From Ignavibacteriales bacterium (GTDB lineage: Bacteria; Bacteroidota; Ignavibacteria; Ignavibacteriales; Ignavibacteriaceae), in contig CP054182.1 in assembly GCA_015709675.1 (NCBI GenBank), positions 4,133,448 to 4,197,447 on the forward strand: a stretch of DNA of 64,000 nt, read 5' to 3'. The position numbers and the translations under genes were made by a program. Shown one piece after another: positions 17,437 to 26,840 of this stretch. Position 1 is the first letter of the stretch. Each line of letters opens with the position of its first letter. The notes under the pieces are model-generated. The model was not told where the DNA came from. It searched no databases and saw only the letters and a program-made list of their open reading frames with translations.

Positions 17437-18519
17437 TTATTTTTGTATAAAAGGCAGTTTGACAACTGTAACAGGAACTTCTTTTCCTCTGACCAGGAAA
17501 TTAAGTTCGTTACCTTCTTTTGCATATTCGCTGTCAATATATGCAAGCGCGATACCTTTTTCAAGCACAGGGCTGACCGTACCGCTGGTTATATATCCTA
17601 TGTTTTTTCCATTCAGCACAACCTCGTAACCATGCCGGGGGAATGCTTTTTCCTCGCAAAGCAGTGGTGTAAGTTTTCTTCTGTTCGCAGAAGCCTTAAT
17701 ATCAAGAATGGCATCTCTTCCGATGAATGAGGGCTTTTTGAGCTTTGTAATCCATGCAAGCCCTGCATCAAGCGGATTGGTCGTGTTATCTATATCATTT
17801 CCATATAAACAATATCCCATCTCAAGACGCAGCGAATCACGCGCGCCAAGACCACACGGCATTATGCCAAACTCTTCACCGGCCCTGAAAATTGAATTCC
17901 AGAATTTTTCGGCCAGCGCCTGGTCTCCCCGGAAATAGAGTTCATAACCGAGTTCACCAGTGTATCCGGTGCGCGAAAGTATCACTTCAGTTCCTGAATA
18001 GGAGGTCATCTTAAAATGATAATATTCTAAATCAATATTCTCATTGAATACTTTCTCCAGCACCTTGCGTGAATGAGGTCCCTGCACTGCCAGAAGTGAA
18101 TAAGAGTCACTCAAATCAGTAATGGTCACACCGTGACTGTTGTTTTGCCGCATCCATGCAACATCTTTTTCCAGATTAGATGCATTAACAACCAGCATAT
18201 ATTTGGTATCAGTAATCTTATAAACAAGAAGATCATCTACAATACCGCCGTCCTCATAACACATTGCGGAATACTGCACTCGGCCGGGATACAGCACCGC
18301 AGCATCATTCACGGTAATATACTGAATAAAATCAAGCGCCTTTTCGCCTTCAATGAATACCTCACCCATGTGGCTTACATCGAATACACCGACGGTGCTG
18401 CGCACGGCCTTATGTTCGGCTATTATGGAGCTGTACTGCACCGGCATCTTATATCCGGCAAAGTCAACGATCTTTCCGCCGATTTTCTGATGCAGGTCAT
18501 AAAACATTGTTTTTTTCAA
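17437..18519 (-). CDS. gcvT: Glycine cleavage system T protein (aminomethyltransferase)
   Basis: 360-aa folate-dependent aminomethyltransferase. It takes the aminomethyl group from lipoylated H protein and gives 5,10-methylene-THF and ammonia. Family landmarks: FAGYKMPVQY, VGVFDVSHMGEVFIEG, VNASNLEKDVAWM, LLAVQGPHS, SRTGYTGELGYELYF, PCGLGARDSLRLEMGYCLYGNDID, and the C-terminal barrel domain from about residue 275. It is full length and intact. The gcvH and gcvP genes are not in the window. It lies 11 nt downstream of the transaldolase-like gene on the same strand and is probably co-transcribed with it. Confidence 0.95.
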   Translation of the reverse strand: MKKTMFYDLHQKIGGKIVDFAGYKMPVQYSSIIAEHKAVRSTVGVFDVSHMGEVFIEGEKALDFIQYITVNDAAVLYPGRVQYSAMCYEDGGIVDDLLVYKITDTKYMLVVNASNLEKDVAWMRQNNSHGVTITDLSDSYSLLAVQGPHSRKVLEKVFNENIDLEYYHFKMTSYSGTEVILSRTGYTGELGYELYFRGDQALAEKFWNSIFRAGEEFGIMPCGLGARDSLRLEMGYCLYGNDIDNTTNPLDAGLAWITKLKKPSFIGRDAILDIKASANRRKLTPLLCEEKAFPRHGYEVVLNGKNIGYITSGTVSPVLEKGIALAYIDSEYAKEGNELNFLVRGKEVPVTVVKLPFIQK

Positions 18520-18530
18520 AGCCGGATTCC

Positions 18531-19178
18531 TTACTTTTTGTTTGCTTTGTTCCAGTCAGCAAGAAACTTCTCAAGACCGATATCGGTAAGAGGATGCGCG
18601 TAAAGTTTGTCAATTACGCTGAAGGGCATAGTGCAGACATCCGCGCCGATCAGGCAGGCCTCAACAAAGTGAAGCGGATGACGCACACTTGCAACCAGAA
18701 CTTCTGTGTCATAATTATAATTACGGTATATACCAACGATCTGGTTGATAAGTTCCATGCCATTGGTGCTCACATCATCAAGACGGCCCACAAAGGGGGA
18801 AATGTAGGTTGCACCCACTTTTGCTGCCATTACCGCCTGAGACGGTGAAAAACACAGGGTAACATTTGTCCTGATTCCCTCTTCTGAAAATGTTTTTACT
18901 GCTTTAATTCCTTCTTTTATCAAAGGAACTTTCACCACAATATTGTCATGAATTTTTGAGAGCTCTCTTCCCTCTTTTACGATGCTTTCATAATCAGTGG
19001 AAATCACTTCAGCGCTTACCGGCCCGTCAACTATTGCCAGAATTTCATCGAGCAGTTTTCTGAAATCCCTTCCTTCTTTGGCAACCAGAGAGGGATTGGT
19101 TGTTACACCGTCCAGAATTCCGAGAGCAGCGGCTTCGCGGATTTCATCAATACTTGCGGTATCAATAAATATTTTCAT
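18531..19178 (-). CDS. Transaldolase / fructose-6-phosphate aldolase-like protein
   Basis: 215-aa TIM-barrel class I aldolase of the short transaldolase (TalC/FSA) subfamily. Landmarks: FIDTA near the N-terminus, [16 protein letters not shown] with Schiff-base lysine K83, [11 protein letters not shown], and [11 protein letters not shown]. Short family members act either as transaldolases of the pentose phosphate pathway or as fructose-6-phosphate aldolases; sequence length does not separate the two. It lies between rng and gcvT in a compact minus-strand group. Confidence 0.9.
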   Translation of the reverse strand: MKIFIDTASIDEIREAAALGILDGVTTNPSLVAKEGRDFRKLLDEILAIVDGPVSAEVISTDYESIVKEGRELSKIHDNIVVKVPLIKEGIKAVKTFSEEGIRTNVTLCFSPSQAVMAAKVGATYISPFVGRLDDVSTNGMELINQIVGIYRNYNYDTEVLVASVRHPLHFVEACLIGADVCTMPFSVIDKLYAHPLTDIGLEKFLADWNKANKK

Positions 19179-19198
19179 ATGGAGCTCCTTTTATTATG

Positions 19199-20767
19199 TT
19201 AATCTCTGCTGAACTGATCTTCAGTAATTTCTTTTTTGGTTGATTTCAGATAAAATCTGAACTGATCCATATTCATCACGGTATCTTCCTGAATTTTTAT
19301 CAGGCAGAAATATTTCAGCTGAAGCCTGGTAAGGATACTGATATAACCTTCCTTCAGTTTCAGGGAAACATTCGGATGACACTTCAGAATATAGGAACGT
19401 TCCTTAAAGTTTTCTCTGATTTTTTTAAGCGTCTTCTCAATATCGTAAAGAATATGGGACTGTTTTGTGAGCAATCCGGTTCCGGAACAGTAAGGACACA
19501 AATCATTGGTCACCTGCCGGATATTCTGGCGGATTCTCTGTCTGGTTATCTGAATCAGGCCAAAATCTGACATTGGGAGGATGCTTACCTTAGCACGGTC
19601 TTTCCGGAATTCCTTCCTCAGTTCATCAAAAATTTTACGGCGGTTTTTTTCATCTTCCAGATCAATAAAATCCACCACTATCAGTCCGCCGATATCACGC
19701 AGGCGGAGCTGGCGGGCTATTTCACGGGCTGCCTCAAGGTCAGTTTTCAGGGAGTTTAGCTCCTGCTCTTTGCTGGCGGCATATTTTCCGCTGTTCACAT
19801 CAATCACCACCATTGCTTCTGTATGTTCGATGATGATGTAACCGCCGTTTTTGAGCGCTACCTTTCTGCTGAAGAGTGAGTTAATCTGCTCATCAATTCT
19901 GAACGCATCAAAAACACTTTCTTTATCGCGGTAGAGTTCAACTTTTTCAGCAAGTTCCGGATGAACAGTCGAGATGTAATCCTTGATCAGTTTATACTGC
20001 TTTTTGTTGTCAATATAAACCCGGGTAATATCTTCGGTAAAAAGATCGCGGATAACGCTTGAAGTGGTATTCAAATCCTGGTGAATCAGTGAAGGCGGTT
20101 CTTCTGTTTTTGCCTTCATCTCAATAGTTTCCCAGGTTTTTTTCAGGTTCTTCAGATCTTCAAGAAGACTTTCTTCCGCCTGATTTCGGGCAACGGTTCT
20201 GATAATCAGTCCGTAGTTTTTGGGAAGTATGCTGCGGGCAATAGAGCGAAGACGGCGGCGTTCCTTAAAATCGGTAATCTTTTTCGATATGCCAATCTTG
20301 TTATCAAAAGGAAGCAGCACACAGAACCGGCCTGCAATAGAAATTGAGGATGAGACCCTCACTCCTTTATTGCTGACTGGCTCTTTGGTAATCTGAATGA
20401 GAATCGGCTCTCCTTTTTTAAGAACAGGCACGCCATTTATGGTCTGCACCTGTTTAATGAGGCGCTCCTTCTGTTCGGGGCGGTTTTGATTTTCTTCTTC
20501 TTCATCATCATCTTCGAGCATGGACTGGAATTCCTTCGTCCGCTCGCCGATGTCGGAAAAATGCAGGAAAGCATCATGCTTCATGCCTATATCAATGAAG
20601 GCGGCTTTAATACCCGGAAGTACCCGCGCAACCTTTCCGAGATATATATCCCCCACCATTCTCCTGTTTTCGGGATAATCTACGAAGAAATCAACAAGGG
20701 AGCCGTCCTCGGTGATGGCTACCCGGGTCTGTTCTCCGGAAGAGTTGATAATAATTTCTTTTAACAT
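19199..20767 (-). CDS. rng: Ribonuclease E/G family endoribonuclease
   Basis: 522-aa RNase G-type enzyme for rRNA maturation and mRNA decay, cytoplasmic. It has the S1 domain (about 38-125) interrupted by an acidic insertion (EDDDEEEENQNRPEQKE), the catalytic core with the metal-binding Asp residues in VVIDVNSGKYA and GLIVVDFIDLEDEKNR, and the zinc-link CPYCSGTG that builds the dimer. It lacks the long C-terminal scaffold of RNase E. It sits 320 bp downstream of pnp, itself part of RNA decay, and just upstream of the transaldolase gene. A 16-bp palindrome lies 18 nt before the ATG. Confidence 0.94.
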   Translation of the reverse strand: MLKEIIINSSGEQTRVAITEDGSLVDFFVDYPENRRMVGDIYLGKVARVLPGIKAAFIDIGMKHDAFLHFSDIGERTKEFQSMLEDDDEEEENQNRPEQKERLIKQVQTINGVPVLKKGEPILIQITKEPVSNKGVRVSSSISIAGRFCVLLPFDNKIGISKKITDFKERRRLRSIARSILPKNYGLIIRTVARNQAEESLLEDLKNLKKTWETIEMKAKTEEPPSLIHQDLNTTSSVIRDLFTEDITRVYIDNKKQYKLIKDYISTVHPELAEKVELYRDKESVFDAFRIDEQINSLFSRKVALKNGGYIIIEHTEAMVVIDVNSGKYAASKEQELNSLKTDLEAAREIARQLRLRDIGGLIVVDFIDLEDEKNRRKIFDELRKEFRKDRAKVSILPMSDFGLIQITRQRIRQNIRQVTNDLCPYCSGTGLLTKQSHILYDIEKTLKKIRENFKERSYILKCHPNVSLKLKEGYISILTRLQLKYFCLIKIQEDTVMNMDQFRFYLKSTKKEITEDQFSRD

Positions 20768-20784
20768 TTTGGGTAAAACTTCTT

Positions 20785-20800
20785 TTTACGTTAACGTAAA
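20785..20800. promoter_or_regulatory. 16-bp perfect palindrome upstream of rng
   Basis: TTTACGTTAACGTAAA is a perfect inverted repeat in the leader of the RNase E/G gene, about 17 nt before its start. It may be an operator or a 5'-UTR element for RNase autoregulation. The 320-bp rng-pnp gap that contains it shows no gene otherwise. Confidence 0.5.
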
Positions 20801-21087
20801 TATCATCAGCAAGACACAGGTCTGATAAAACGGAACTGCATAATGCGGCTCCGGGCCGCATGGGCTCTGGAGCAAAGAACAATATATATAATGCCTGTAA
20901 TAGTATCACTGATGAATGTGTTTAAATTTCAAGGAACAATGAACAAAAAAAGGGAAACGGACATCCCGGAAACGCGGCTCTCCGGTGCTGCCGGATGCTG
21001 TTCTGCTGTCCTGAAGATGTTCGCTTCCCTTCATACTAACGTGTTGCCTGATTATGTAACCGGCTTATTCCTGAACTGCGGGCCTGC
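20801..21087. other. Gene-free stretch between pnp and rng
   Basis: I see no convincing ORF or RNA gene in the remainder of this gap. On the minus strand the T-run at about 20945-20952 follows GC-rich sequence with two CGTTTCC copies, but I cannot form a strong terminator stem. Confidence 0.6.
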
Positions 21088-23223
21088 TTATTCCTGTTCG
21101 GCCTTTTCTCCGATGCCTTCCGCAGGCTGTTCAGGTTTTCTGGGCTCTTTTTTAATGAGCTGTTTTCTGCTCAGACTGAATTTGCCCCCCTCCATCTTGG
21201 TAAGGATAACGCGCACTTTGTCGCCTTCCTTAAAGAAGTCTCCTACTTTTTCCACTCTCTTGTGGTCAATTTCGGATATATGGAGGAGTCCGGTTTTACC
21301 CGGCAGGAATTCAACAATAGCGCCGAAATCCATCAGTCGGGCTACAACGCCGTCATAGACTTCACCGACTTCAGCCGTCTGCATCATTCTCTTGATATGA
21401 TCCTTGCACTCCTGAACCCACATGTTGTTCGGGGATGCAATGCTTACGGTTCCGTCATCTTCAACGCTGATTTCGCAGTTGAAATCTCTCTGCATTTTCT
21501 GAATGGTTTTTCCGCCAGGGCCAATAAGAGCGCCAATCTGATCAGTCGGAATTTTAATGCTAACGATTCTTGGTGCATAGTCAGAAAGATCAGCCCTCGG
21601 CTTATCAATCGCCTGATTCATAATACCAAGAATATGCATCCTTCCTTCTTTTGCCTGATGAAGCGCTTCTTCCATAATCTTGAAGGATATACCTTCAATC
21701 TTTATATCCATCTGGAAACCAGTGATACCTTTTGAAGTACCGGCAACTTTGAAATCCATATCACCAAGATGATCTTCATTGCCAAGGATATCAGAGAGAA
21801 CAGCATAGCGTTCACCTTCTTTGATAAGACCCATTGCAATACCTGCAATTCCTTCGCGAACCGGAACACCGCCATCCATCATAGCCAGCGAGCCTGAGCA
21901 GACTGAAGCCATTGATGATGAGCCGTTTGATTCAAGGATATCACTGGTAAGACGCATGGTATACGTGAAAACATCTTCAGCCGGAAGCAGTGCCTTAAGT
22001 GAACGTTCTGCAAGATTACCGTGGCCGATTTCTCTTCTGCCAACACCTGTCATTCTGCCAACTTCACCAACGCTGAACGGAGGGAAGTTATAGTGAAGGA
22101 TAAACTTCTTTGTATATTCTTCACCAAGACCGTCAATCAGCTGTTCGTCATTCTTGGTACCAAGGGTAAGAGTGCAAAGACTTTGTGTTTCACCCCGGGT
22201 GAAGAGTGCTGAACCGTGCGCTCTCGGAAGAACACCAAGTTCAATAGTGATGGGACGTATCTGACGTGTATTTCTGCCGTCAAGACGGAGTCCGTCTTTC
22301 AGGATTCTTTCACGCATCTCTTCTTTTTCTATATCATGAAGCAGTGCAGCGATTGTTTTTTCCTGCTCCGGATATTTTTCAGCAAGAGCTTCTTTCACAC
22401 TGGTATTCAGCGCTTTATTAGCCGCTGCACGCTCCTCTTTACTGAGAACCTGGGCAACTATTTCGCGGTATTTATCTCTTGCGAGTGCATTAACATCCGC
22501 AATCAGTTCGGCTGCAATCTCTTTTGGCTTTACTTCCATTTTAGGAACGCCTGCTTCAGCCATCAGTTCTTTCTGCATCAGAACTAACTTCTGAATAGCT
22601 TCATGAGCAACACGGAGAGCGGTGAGCATCTCTTCTTCAGATACTTCTTTTGCATCACCTTCAACCATCATGATTGAATCATGTGTGCCTGCAACAACCA
22701 GCTCCATATCGCTTGCTTCAACTTCAGCGAATGTCGGGTTAACAATATACTTGCCATCAACACGTGCAACCCTTACCTCACCGATCGGCCCGATAAAAGG
22801 AATATTTGAAATTGAAAGCGCAGCAGATGCACCTAAAGCTCCGAGAACATCAGGATCATTTTCACCATCATATGAAAAAACGGTTGCTACAATCTGTGTT
22901 TCGTTTCTGTACGCATCCGAAAAGAGCGGACGAATTGGTCTGTCAATTAATCTGGCGCTTAAGATTTCTTTTTCAGTAGGTTTACCTTCACGCTTAAAGA
23001 ATCCGCCCGGGAATTTTCCGGCAGCGGAATGCTTTTCGCGATATTCAACCTGCAAAGGGAAAAAATCTATATCTTCCTTTGCTTCCTGAGCAGCAACTGC
23101 GGTTACCAGCACCATGGTATCGCCTGAGCGCACCATAACAGCTCCGTTTGCCTGACGGGCATAACGGCCTGTTTCAATGCTTATTTTCTTGCCGTCAATT
23201 TCTACTTCTTTGACTACTATCAT
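21088..23223 (-). CDS. pnp: Polyribonucleotide nucleotidyltransferase (PNPase)
   Basis: 711-aa 3'-5' phosphorolytic exoribonuclease. Order: first RNase PH domain (about 10-145), helical linker, second RNase PH domain (about 310-540, with LFTRGETQSL, VGRREIGHGNLAERSLKALLP and GSLAMMDGGVPV), KH domain (GPGGKTIQKMQRDFNCEI) and S1 domain (GEVYDGVVARLMDFGAIVEFLPGKTGLLHISEI). All domains are complete. It follows rpsO by 13 nt, the classical rpsO-pnp arrangement, and forms part of the minus-strand translation/RNA-decay block. Confidence 0.97.
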   Translation of the reverse strand: MIVVKEVEIDGKKISIETGRYARQANGAVMVRSGDTMVLVTAVAAQEAKEDIDFFPLQVEYREKHSAAGKFPGGFFKREGKPTEKEILSARLIDRPIRPLFSDAYRNETQIVATVFSYDGENDPDVLGALGASAALSISNIPFIGPIGEVRVARVDGKYIVNPTFAEVEASDMELVVAGTHDSIMMVEGDAKEVSEEEMLTALRVAHEAIQKLVLMQKELMAEAGVPKMEVKPKEIAAELIADVNALARDKYREIVAQVLSKEERAAANKALNTSVKEALAEKYPEQEKTIAALLHDIEKEEMRERILKDGLRLDGRNTRQIRPITIELGVLPRAHGSALFTRGETQSLCTLTLGTKNDEQLIDGLGEEYTKKFILHYNFPPFSVGEVGRMTGVGRREIGHGNLAERSLKALLPAEDVFTYTMRLTSDILESNGSSSMASVCSGSLAMMDGGVPVREGIAGIAMGLIKEGERYAVLSDILGNEDHLGDMDFKVAGTSKGITGFQMDIKIEGISFKIMEEALHQAKEGRMHILGIMNQAIDKPRADLSDYAPRIVSIKIPTDQIGALIGPGGKTIQKMQRDFNCEISVEDDGTVSIASPNNMWVQECKDHIKRMMQTAEVGEVYDGVVARLMDFGAIVEFLPGKTGLLHISEIDHKRVEKVGDFFKEGDKVRVILTKMEGGKFSLSRKQLIKKEPRKPEQPAEGIGEKAEQE

Positions 23224-23236
23224 TTAAAAACCTTTT

Positions 23237-23500
23237 TTACTTTCTTATGTTCAACGCTTTAATAATTGCTCTGTAACGCTCGATATCGCGTGAGGCCAGA
23301 TAGTCCAGAAGTCTTCTTCTTTTTCCCACCAGCATCATCAGTCCGCGTCTTGAGTGATGATCTTTCTTGTGTTCCCCGAAATGTGAGGTCAGATCGTTAA
23401 TCCGCTTGGTAATAAGCGCAATCTGAACTTCAGCTCTTCCTGAGTCCTGCTCGTTAGTTCCGTATTTCTTGATTATCTCAAGTTTTTCTTCTTTGGTCAT
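23237..23500 (-). CDS. rpsO: 30S ribosomal protein S15
   Basis: 87-aa primary 16S rRNA-binding protein. Matches the family throughout: [22 protein letters not shown], the conserved [11 protein letters not shown] rRNA-contact motif and the [12 protein letters not shown] segment with [13 protein letters not shown] at the end. GGAGAA precedes the ATG. It lies between ribF (59 bp) and pnp (13 bp). Confidence 0.98.
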   Translation of the reverse strand: MTKEEKLEIIKKYGTNEQDSGRAEVQIALITKRINDLTSHFGEHKKDHHSRRGLMMLVGKRRRLLDYLASRDIERYRAIIKALNIRK

Positions 23501-23559
23501 TGGTATTTCTCCTTTATGATTCGATACTACCCCAGCCGGAGCCGGGATATATTAGTTAG

Positions 23560-24492
23560 TTATAATTTTTTCAGCAGTTCTGCTGCAGTCTGCCGGTCTG
23601 CTTCTATCTGTTTTTTCAGTTCTTCAACTGAAGTAAATTTCTTTTCATCGCGGATCTTGACCAGCGGAAAGACGCAAAGTTCTTCACCGTATATATCAGC
23701 ATCAAAATCCAGCAGATGCACTTCGGGCACCACCACCGGCTCATCGTTAAATGTCGGCCTGATGCCTATATTCATCACCCCGCCGTGATTTATGTTTCTT
23801 CCCTGTACCCGTACAGCATAAACACCGTTTCCGGGAATCATTTTGTTTTTCTCTTTTCCTGCGATATTCGCGGTCGGGAATCCAAGAGTTCTGCCCCGTC
23901 TGTTTCCCTCTACCACCTCACCGCAGAACGAGAAGCGGTAACCAAGATACTCATTTGCAAGATCTGTTCTTCCCTGCGAAAGAAATCCGCGGATAAGAGA
24001 TGAACTCACCGTCACATCATCTTTCTTATACTCAGGAACAGACGCAAATGAAAAACCTTCTGCTGCCGCAAATTCTTTAAGCATTACCGCATCACCCCGC
24101 CTGCCTCTGCCAAACCGGAAGTCATAACCGACTACCAATGCTCTGAGCCCTATTCCTTTAAGAATATAGTCCTTCAGGAACTCTTCTGAGCTGACATTTG
24201 CGAATTCATGGGTGAAATTAATAACCAGAACAGCATCAATACCAGCTTCATCCAGAAGCCGGAGTTTCTCCTCAGTAGTCGTTAAAGCCGGCAGCTGGTT
24301 GTGGGGCACCAAAACTGCTCGGGGGTGAGGGTCAAACGTTATAACAAATGTCCTCAGATTGTCTTTTTTCGCCTGCTGTTTCAGAAGACTGAAAAGCTGC
24401 CTGTGGCCGAGATGCACTCCGTCAAAGGTTCCGAGTGTCAGGGCAGTATTAATGTCGTATTCCGCTTCAGTAATATCTCTGTAAACCCGCAT
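23560..24492 (-). CDS. ribF: Bifunctional riboflavin kinase / FAD synthetase
   Basis: 310-aa enzyme that phosphorylates riboflavin to FMN and adenylylates FMN to FAD. The N-terminal FMN adenylyltransferase has LGTFDGVHLGHRQL; the C-terminal flavokinase has GNRRGRTLGFPTANI and NIGIRPTF. I place the start at ATG 24492 rather than TTG 24507, because a strong -10 box (24512-24519) would put the transcript start near 24505. It is first in a ribF-rpsO-pnp unit with its own promoter, separated by the fic gene from truB. Confidence 0.95.
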   Translation of the reverse strand: MRVYRDITEAEYDINTALTLGTFDGVHLGHRQLFSLLKQQAKKDNLRTFVITFDPHPRAVLVPHNQLPALTTTEEKLRLLDEAGIDAVLVINFTHEFANVSSEEFLKDYILKGIGLRALVVGYDFRFGRGRRGDAVMLKEFAAAEGFSFASVPEYKKDDVTVSSSLIRGFLSQGRTDLANEYLGYRFSFCGEVVEGNRRGRTLGFPTANIAGKEKNKMIPGNGVYAVRVQGRNINHGGVMNIGIRPTFNDEPVVVPEVHLLDFDADIYGEELCVFPLVKIRDEKKFTSVEELKKQIEADRQTAAELLKKL

Positions 24493-24511
24493 ACTGCCAA
24501 AAGTCAAATTA

Positions 24512-24519
24512 CAAAGATA
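24512..24519 (-). promoter_or_regulatory. Promoter -10 box of ribF-rpsO-pnp
   Basis: TATCTTTG on the minus strand is an exact TAnnTTTG match, 19 nt before the ribF ATG. It shows that this half of the operon can be expressed independently of the fic insertion. Confidence 0.6.
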
Positions 24520-24742
24520 GGTATTATTACTGTAATATAAAAGAAGAGAGTTGGGTCACTCATCCCCAATTACCTATCTCCTAAGTCTTTGATTTATAAG
24601 GGTTTATGGAGAATTTGGGAATTGTCTCACTCCGGAAAGATGGGACACCTGAAACAACAATAATACCCTGGCCTTTTAGGAAAGGATGGGTGAGAATGAC
24701 CCTGCCAGAAACGAATTTTTCAAGCCGCTTAGCCGGCACTTC

Positions 24743-25879
24743 CTATCTCCTAAACAACTTCAAATATTCTTCAAACACATACATCCGGTTCCTTTTATTA
24801 CCAGAGACTTCCTTTATGATGTTTAATCTTATAAAGTCCCTGATCACAGAGTTTGCCGTTGGTATGCTGATCTGCAATTCTTCTGCAAGATAGGCCGCCG
24901 TAAAAACCGGATACCGGTAGAGATAATTAAGTGCGGCTTTTGCATTGGTGAGTTTTCTGCCAAGAGATAATAATTTTTTCTCTTCAATTTCATTGCGTAA
25001 TTGCAATATCTTTTGAAAAACCTCAACTCCATGAGAAGCTGTTTCAATTACTCCAGCCAGAAAAAACTTAATCCACTGCGAGAGATCATTATGCGTTCTC
25101 ACCAGAGTAAGGTTATCATAATACAACTGTCTGTTCCTCTCAAAAAAATCCGAGAGATACAAAGTCGGTTTTGAAAGCAGTCCGTTAGCCACCAGATAAA
25201 GCGTAATAAGCAGCCGTCCAACTCTGCCGTTACCATCTAAAAAAGGATGTATGGTCTCAAACTGATAATGGGCAATTGCTATCTTTATCAAATGAGGAAC
25301 ATGGATTTCCGTGTTATTCAGAAAGTTTTCAAGATCACTCATTAAATCTGATATTTCCTGATGATGAGGCGGAATAAAAACAGCATCATGTAACGTAGCT
25401 CCCCCAATCCAGTTTTGACTGCTTCGAAACTCTCCAGGGAGTTTACCTGTGCCTCTTGCTCCTTCAAGCAGCAGCAAGTGCGCCTGCTTAATAAGCCGGG
25501 TTGATACCGGAAGAGTCAAGAGTGAAATCATGGCATTATTCATAGCAGAGATATAATTCTGTACTTCTTTCCAGTCATCTCTCTTTTCAGGGTTGATGTC
25601 ATTTTCCCTTAAAATCGCTTCGTCAATATGGGTCTGAGTCCCTTCAATGCGGGAGGAAGTAGTTGCCTCCTTAACCACATGCATTCTGATGAAAAGATCC
25701 ACATCCGGGACAATTAGCGAGAAGGCATTCAGCTCCCCAAGCCGTAGGTTTGCCTCCTCCAGCATCTTATTAACCGCCGGGTCGCTTACCTGCCATTCCC
25801 GGTTCACCTTTTCCGGGAGGAAGCTCTTATACTGAAACTGAGGCACATATTTGCCAGATCTGAAATTCCGTATGTCCAT
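24743..25879 (-). CDS. Fic-family AMP-transferase with C-terminal winged helix
   Basis: 378-aa class II Fic protein, expected to AMPylate (or otherwise modify) a hydroxyl side chain of a target protein. The catalytic motif HPFLDGNGRVGR is complete with H211; the autoinhibitory S-x-x-x-E-G motif is seen as S75-SRI-E79-G80 in an N-terminal helix. A flexible ILPPHHQ-like flap (VFIPPHHQEI) is also present. The last about 70 residues form a winged-helix domain (TAAYLAEELQISIPTANSVIRDF), which suggests DNA binding and autoregulation. It interrupts the ribF/truB neighbourhood of the translation operon, with its own promoter and palindromic upstream region, so it is probably an insertion. The target is unknown. 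Confidence 0.9.
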   Translation of the reverse strand: MDIRNFRSGKYVPQFQYKSFLPEKVNREWQVSDPAVNKMLEEANLRLGELNAFSLIVPDVDLFIRMHVVKEATTSSRIEGTQTHIDEAILRENDINPEKRDDWKEVQNYISAMNNAMISLLTLPVSTRLIKQAHLLLLEGARGTGKLPGEFRSSQNWIGGATLHDAVFIPPHHQEISDLMSDLENFLNNTEIHVPHLIKIAIAHYQFETIHPFLDGNGRVGRLLITLYLVANGLLSKPTLYLSDFFERNRQLYYDNLTLVRTHNDLSQWIKFFLAGVIETASHGVEVFQKILQLRNEIEEKKLLSLGRKLTNAKAALNYLYRYPVFTAAYLAEELQISIPTANSVIRDFIRLNIIKEVSGNKRNRMYVFEEYLKLFRR

Positions 25880-25898
25880 ATCAATTATAATTTTACCC

Positions 25899-25990
25899 CA
25901 AATTTAACTAAAAACTTCCACTAATTAAAGAAAACACATTTTCTTTAACTAAGAATTTCTGTTAGTTAAAGAAAAGCCGTTTTCTTTTAC
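25899..25990 (-). promoter_or_regulatory. fic promoter with two palindromic operator-like repeats
   Basis: A TAAATTTG -10 box (25899-25906, minus strand) is 20 nt before the fic start. Upstream lie two copies, 42 bp apart, of an inverted repeat TTAAAGAAAA-N4-TTTTCTTTAA (25925-25948; second core 25968-25987), each flanked by CTAA/TTAG. The first copy covers the expected -33 position. The winged helix of Fic is a candidate ligand. Confidence 0.55.
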
Positions 25991-26123
25991 TAAGAATACA
26001 AGTAACTAAAGGTTTTAGGGTTGGGTTTAAAAGCAGAGGGTTACGCTTAAAGGAAAGTAAGGACTAAAAAGACAGGAACGACAGCGGGGAATTAAATGAA
26101 AGTCAATTCTCATTTTTCAACTT

Positions 26124-26840
26124 TCAATTTTCCACTAACAACTCAATTCTCTCCATTTTCCGCAGTTCGTGGATGGTAAACGCATCTTCCACGTGGTAGT
26201 CTCCGATGGCAGTACGGCGGAGTTCAGAGAGGTAACCCCCGCAGCCGAGCCGCGCTCCCAGGTCATGAGCAAGTACCCGGATATAGGTCCCCTTAGAACA
26301 CTCCACTTCAAATTTAACTTCGGGGAGGTTAATCTCAGTGATTTCAAATCTCGTGACGGTAACCTTACGCGGTTCGCGGTGGACGGTCTTTCCCTTTCGG
26401 GCGATTTCATAAAGCTTCTTTCCGGCATAGTTTACTGCACTATACATCGGCGGCACCTGTTCAATCTCTCCGGTGAACTCAGGCAGTACTGCGCGGATTT
26501 TCTCTGCGGTTATTCCATCAAGAGAAAACTCTGCATCCGGCTGAGACTCCGCATCCATGGTGGGGGTGCTTTTGCCTAAGGTTATGGTACCGGTATATAC
26601 TTTGGGAAGATTCTGAAAGGTGTCAATCTGTTTGGTCATTTTGCCGGTGCATACAATAAGCAGACCAGTGGCCAGCGGGTCAAGGGTGCCAGCGTGCCCC
26701 ATTTTGCGCAAGCCTGCAACCTTGCGGAACTCATGTATTACCTTAAAGGATGACCAGCGGTAGTCCTTATCAATCAGAATTGCTTCACCGCGCGCGAATG
26801 CGTTCTGGTCAAGCTTCTGAGTTGTCTTGCGGTTTATCAT
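26124..26840 (-). CDS. truB: tRNA pseudouridine-55 synthase
   Basis: 238-aa enzyme that makes pseudouridine 55 in the T-loop of tRNAs. Catalytic Asp is in the GHAGTLDPLATGLLI motif; also present are YTGTITLGKSTPTMD, QVPPMYSAVNYAGKKLYEIARKG and the GTYIRVLAHDLGARLG segment. The C-terminal PUA domain is absent or very short, as in Bacteroidota-type TruB. Its ATG lies inside the end of rbfA (32-bp overlap), indicating translational coupling. Confidence 0.95.
   Translation of the reverse strand: MINRKTTQKLDQNAFARGEAILIDKDYRWSSFKVIHEFRKVAGLRKMGHAGTLDPLATGLLIVCTGKMTKQIDTFQNLPKVYTGTITLGKSTPTMDAESQPDAEFSLDGITAEKIRAVLPEFTGEIEQVPPMYSAVNYAGKKLYEIARKGKTVHREPRKVTVTRFEITEINLPEVKFEVECSKGTYIRVLAHDLGARLGCGGYLSELRRTAIGDYHVEDAFTIHELRKMERIELLVEN

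Noticed and set aside
24576-24756. 12-bp CCTATCTCCTAA direct repeat as target-site duplication of fic
   Set aside because: Both copies lie on the same (3') side of the fic gene, so they cannot flank the insertion.
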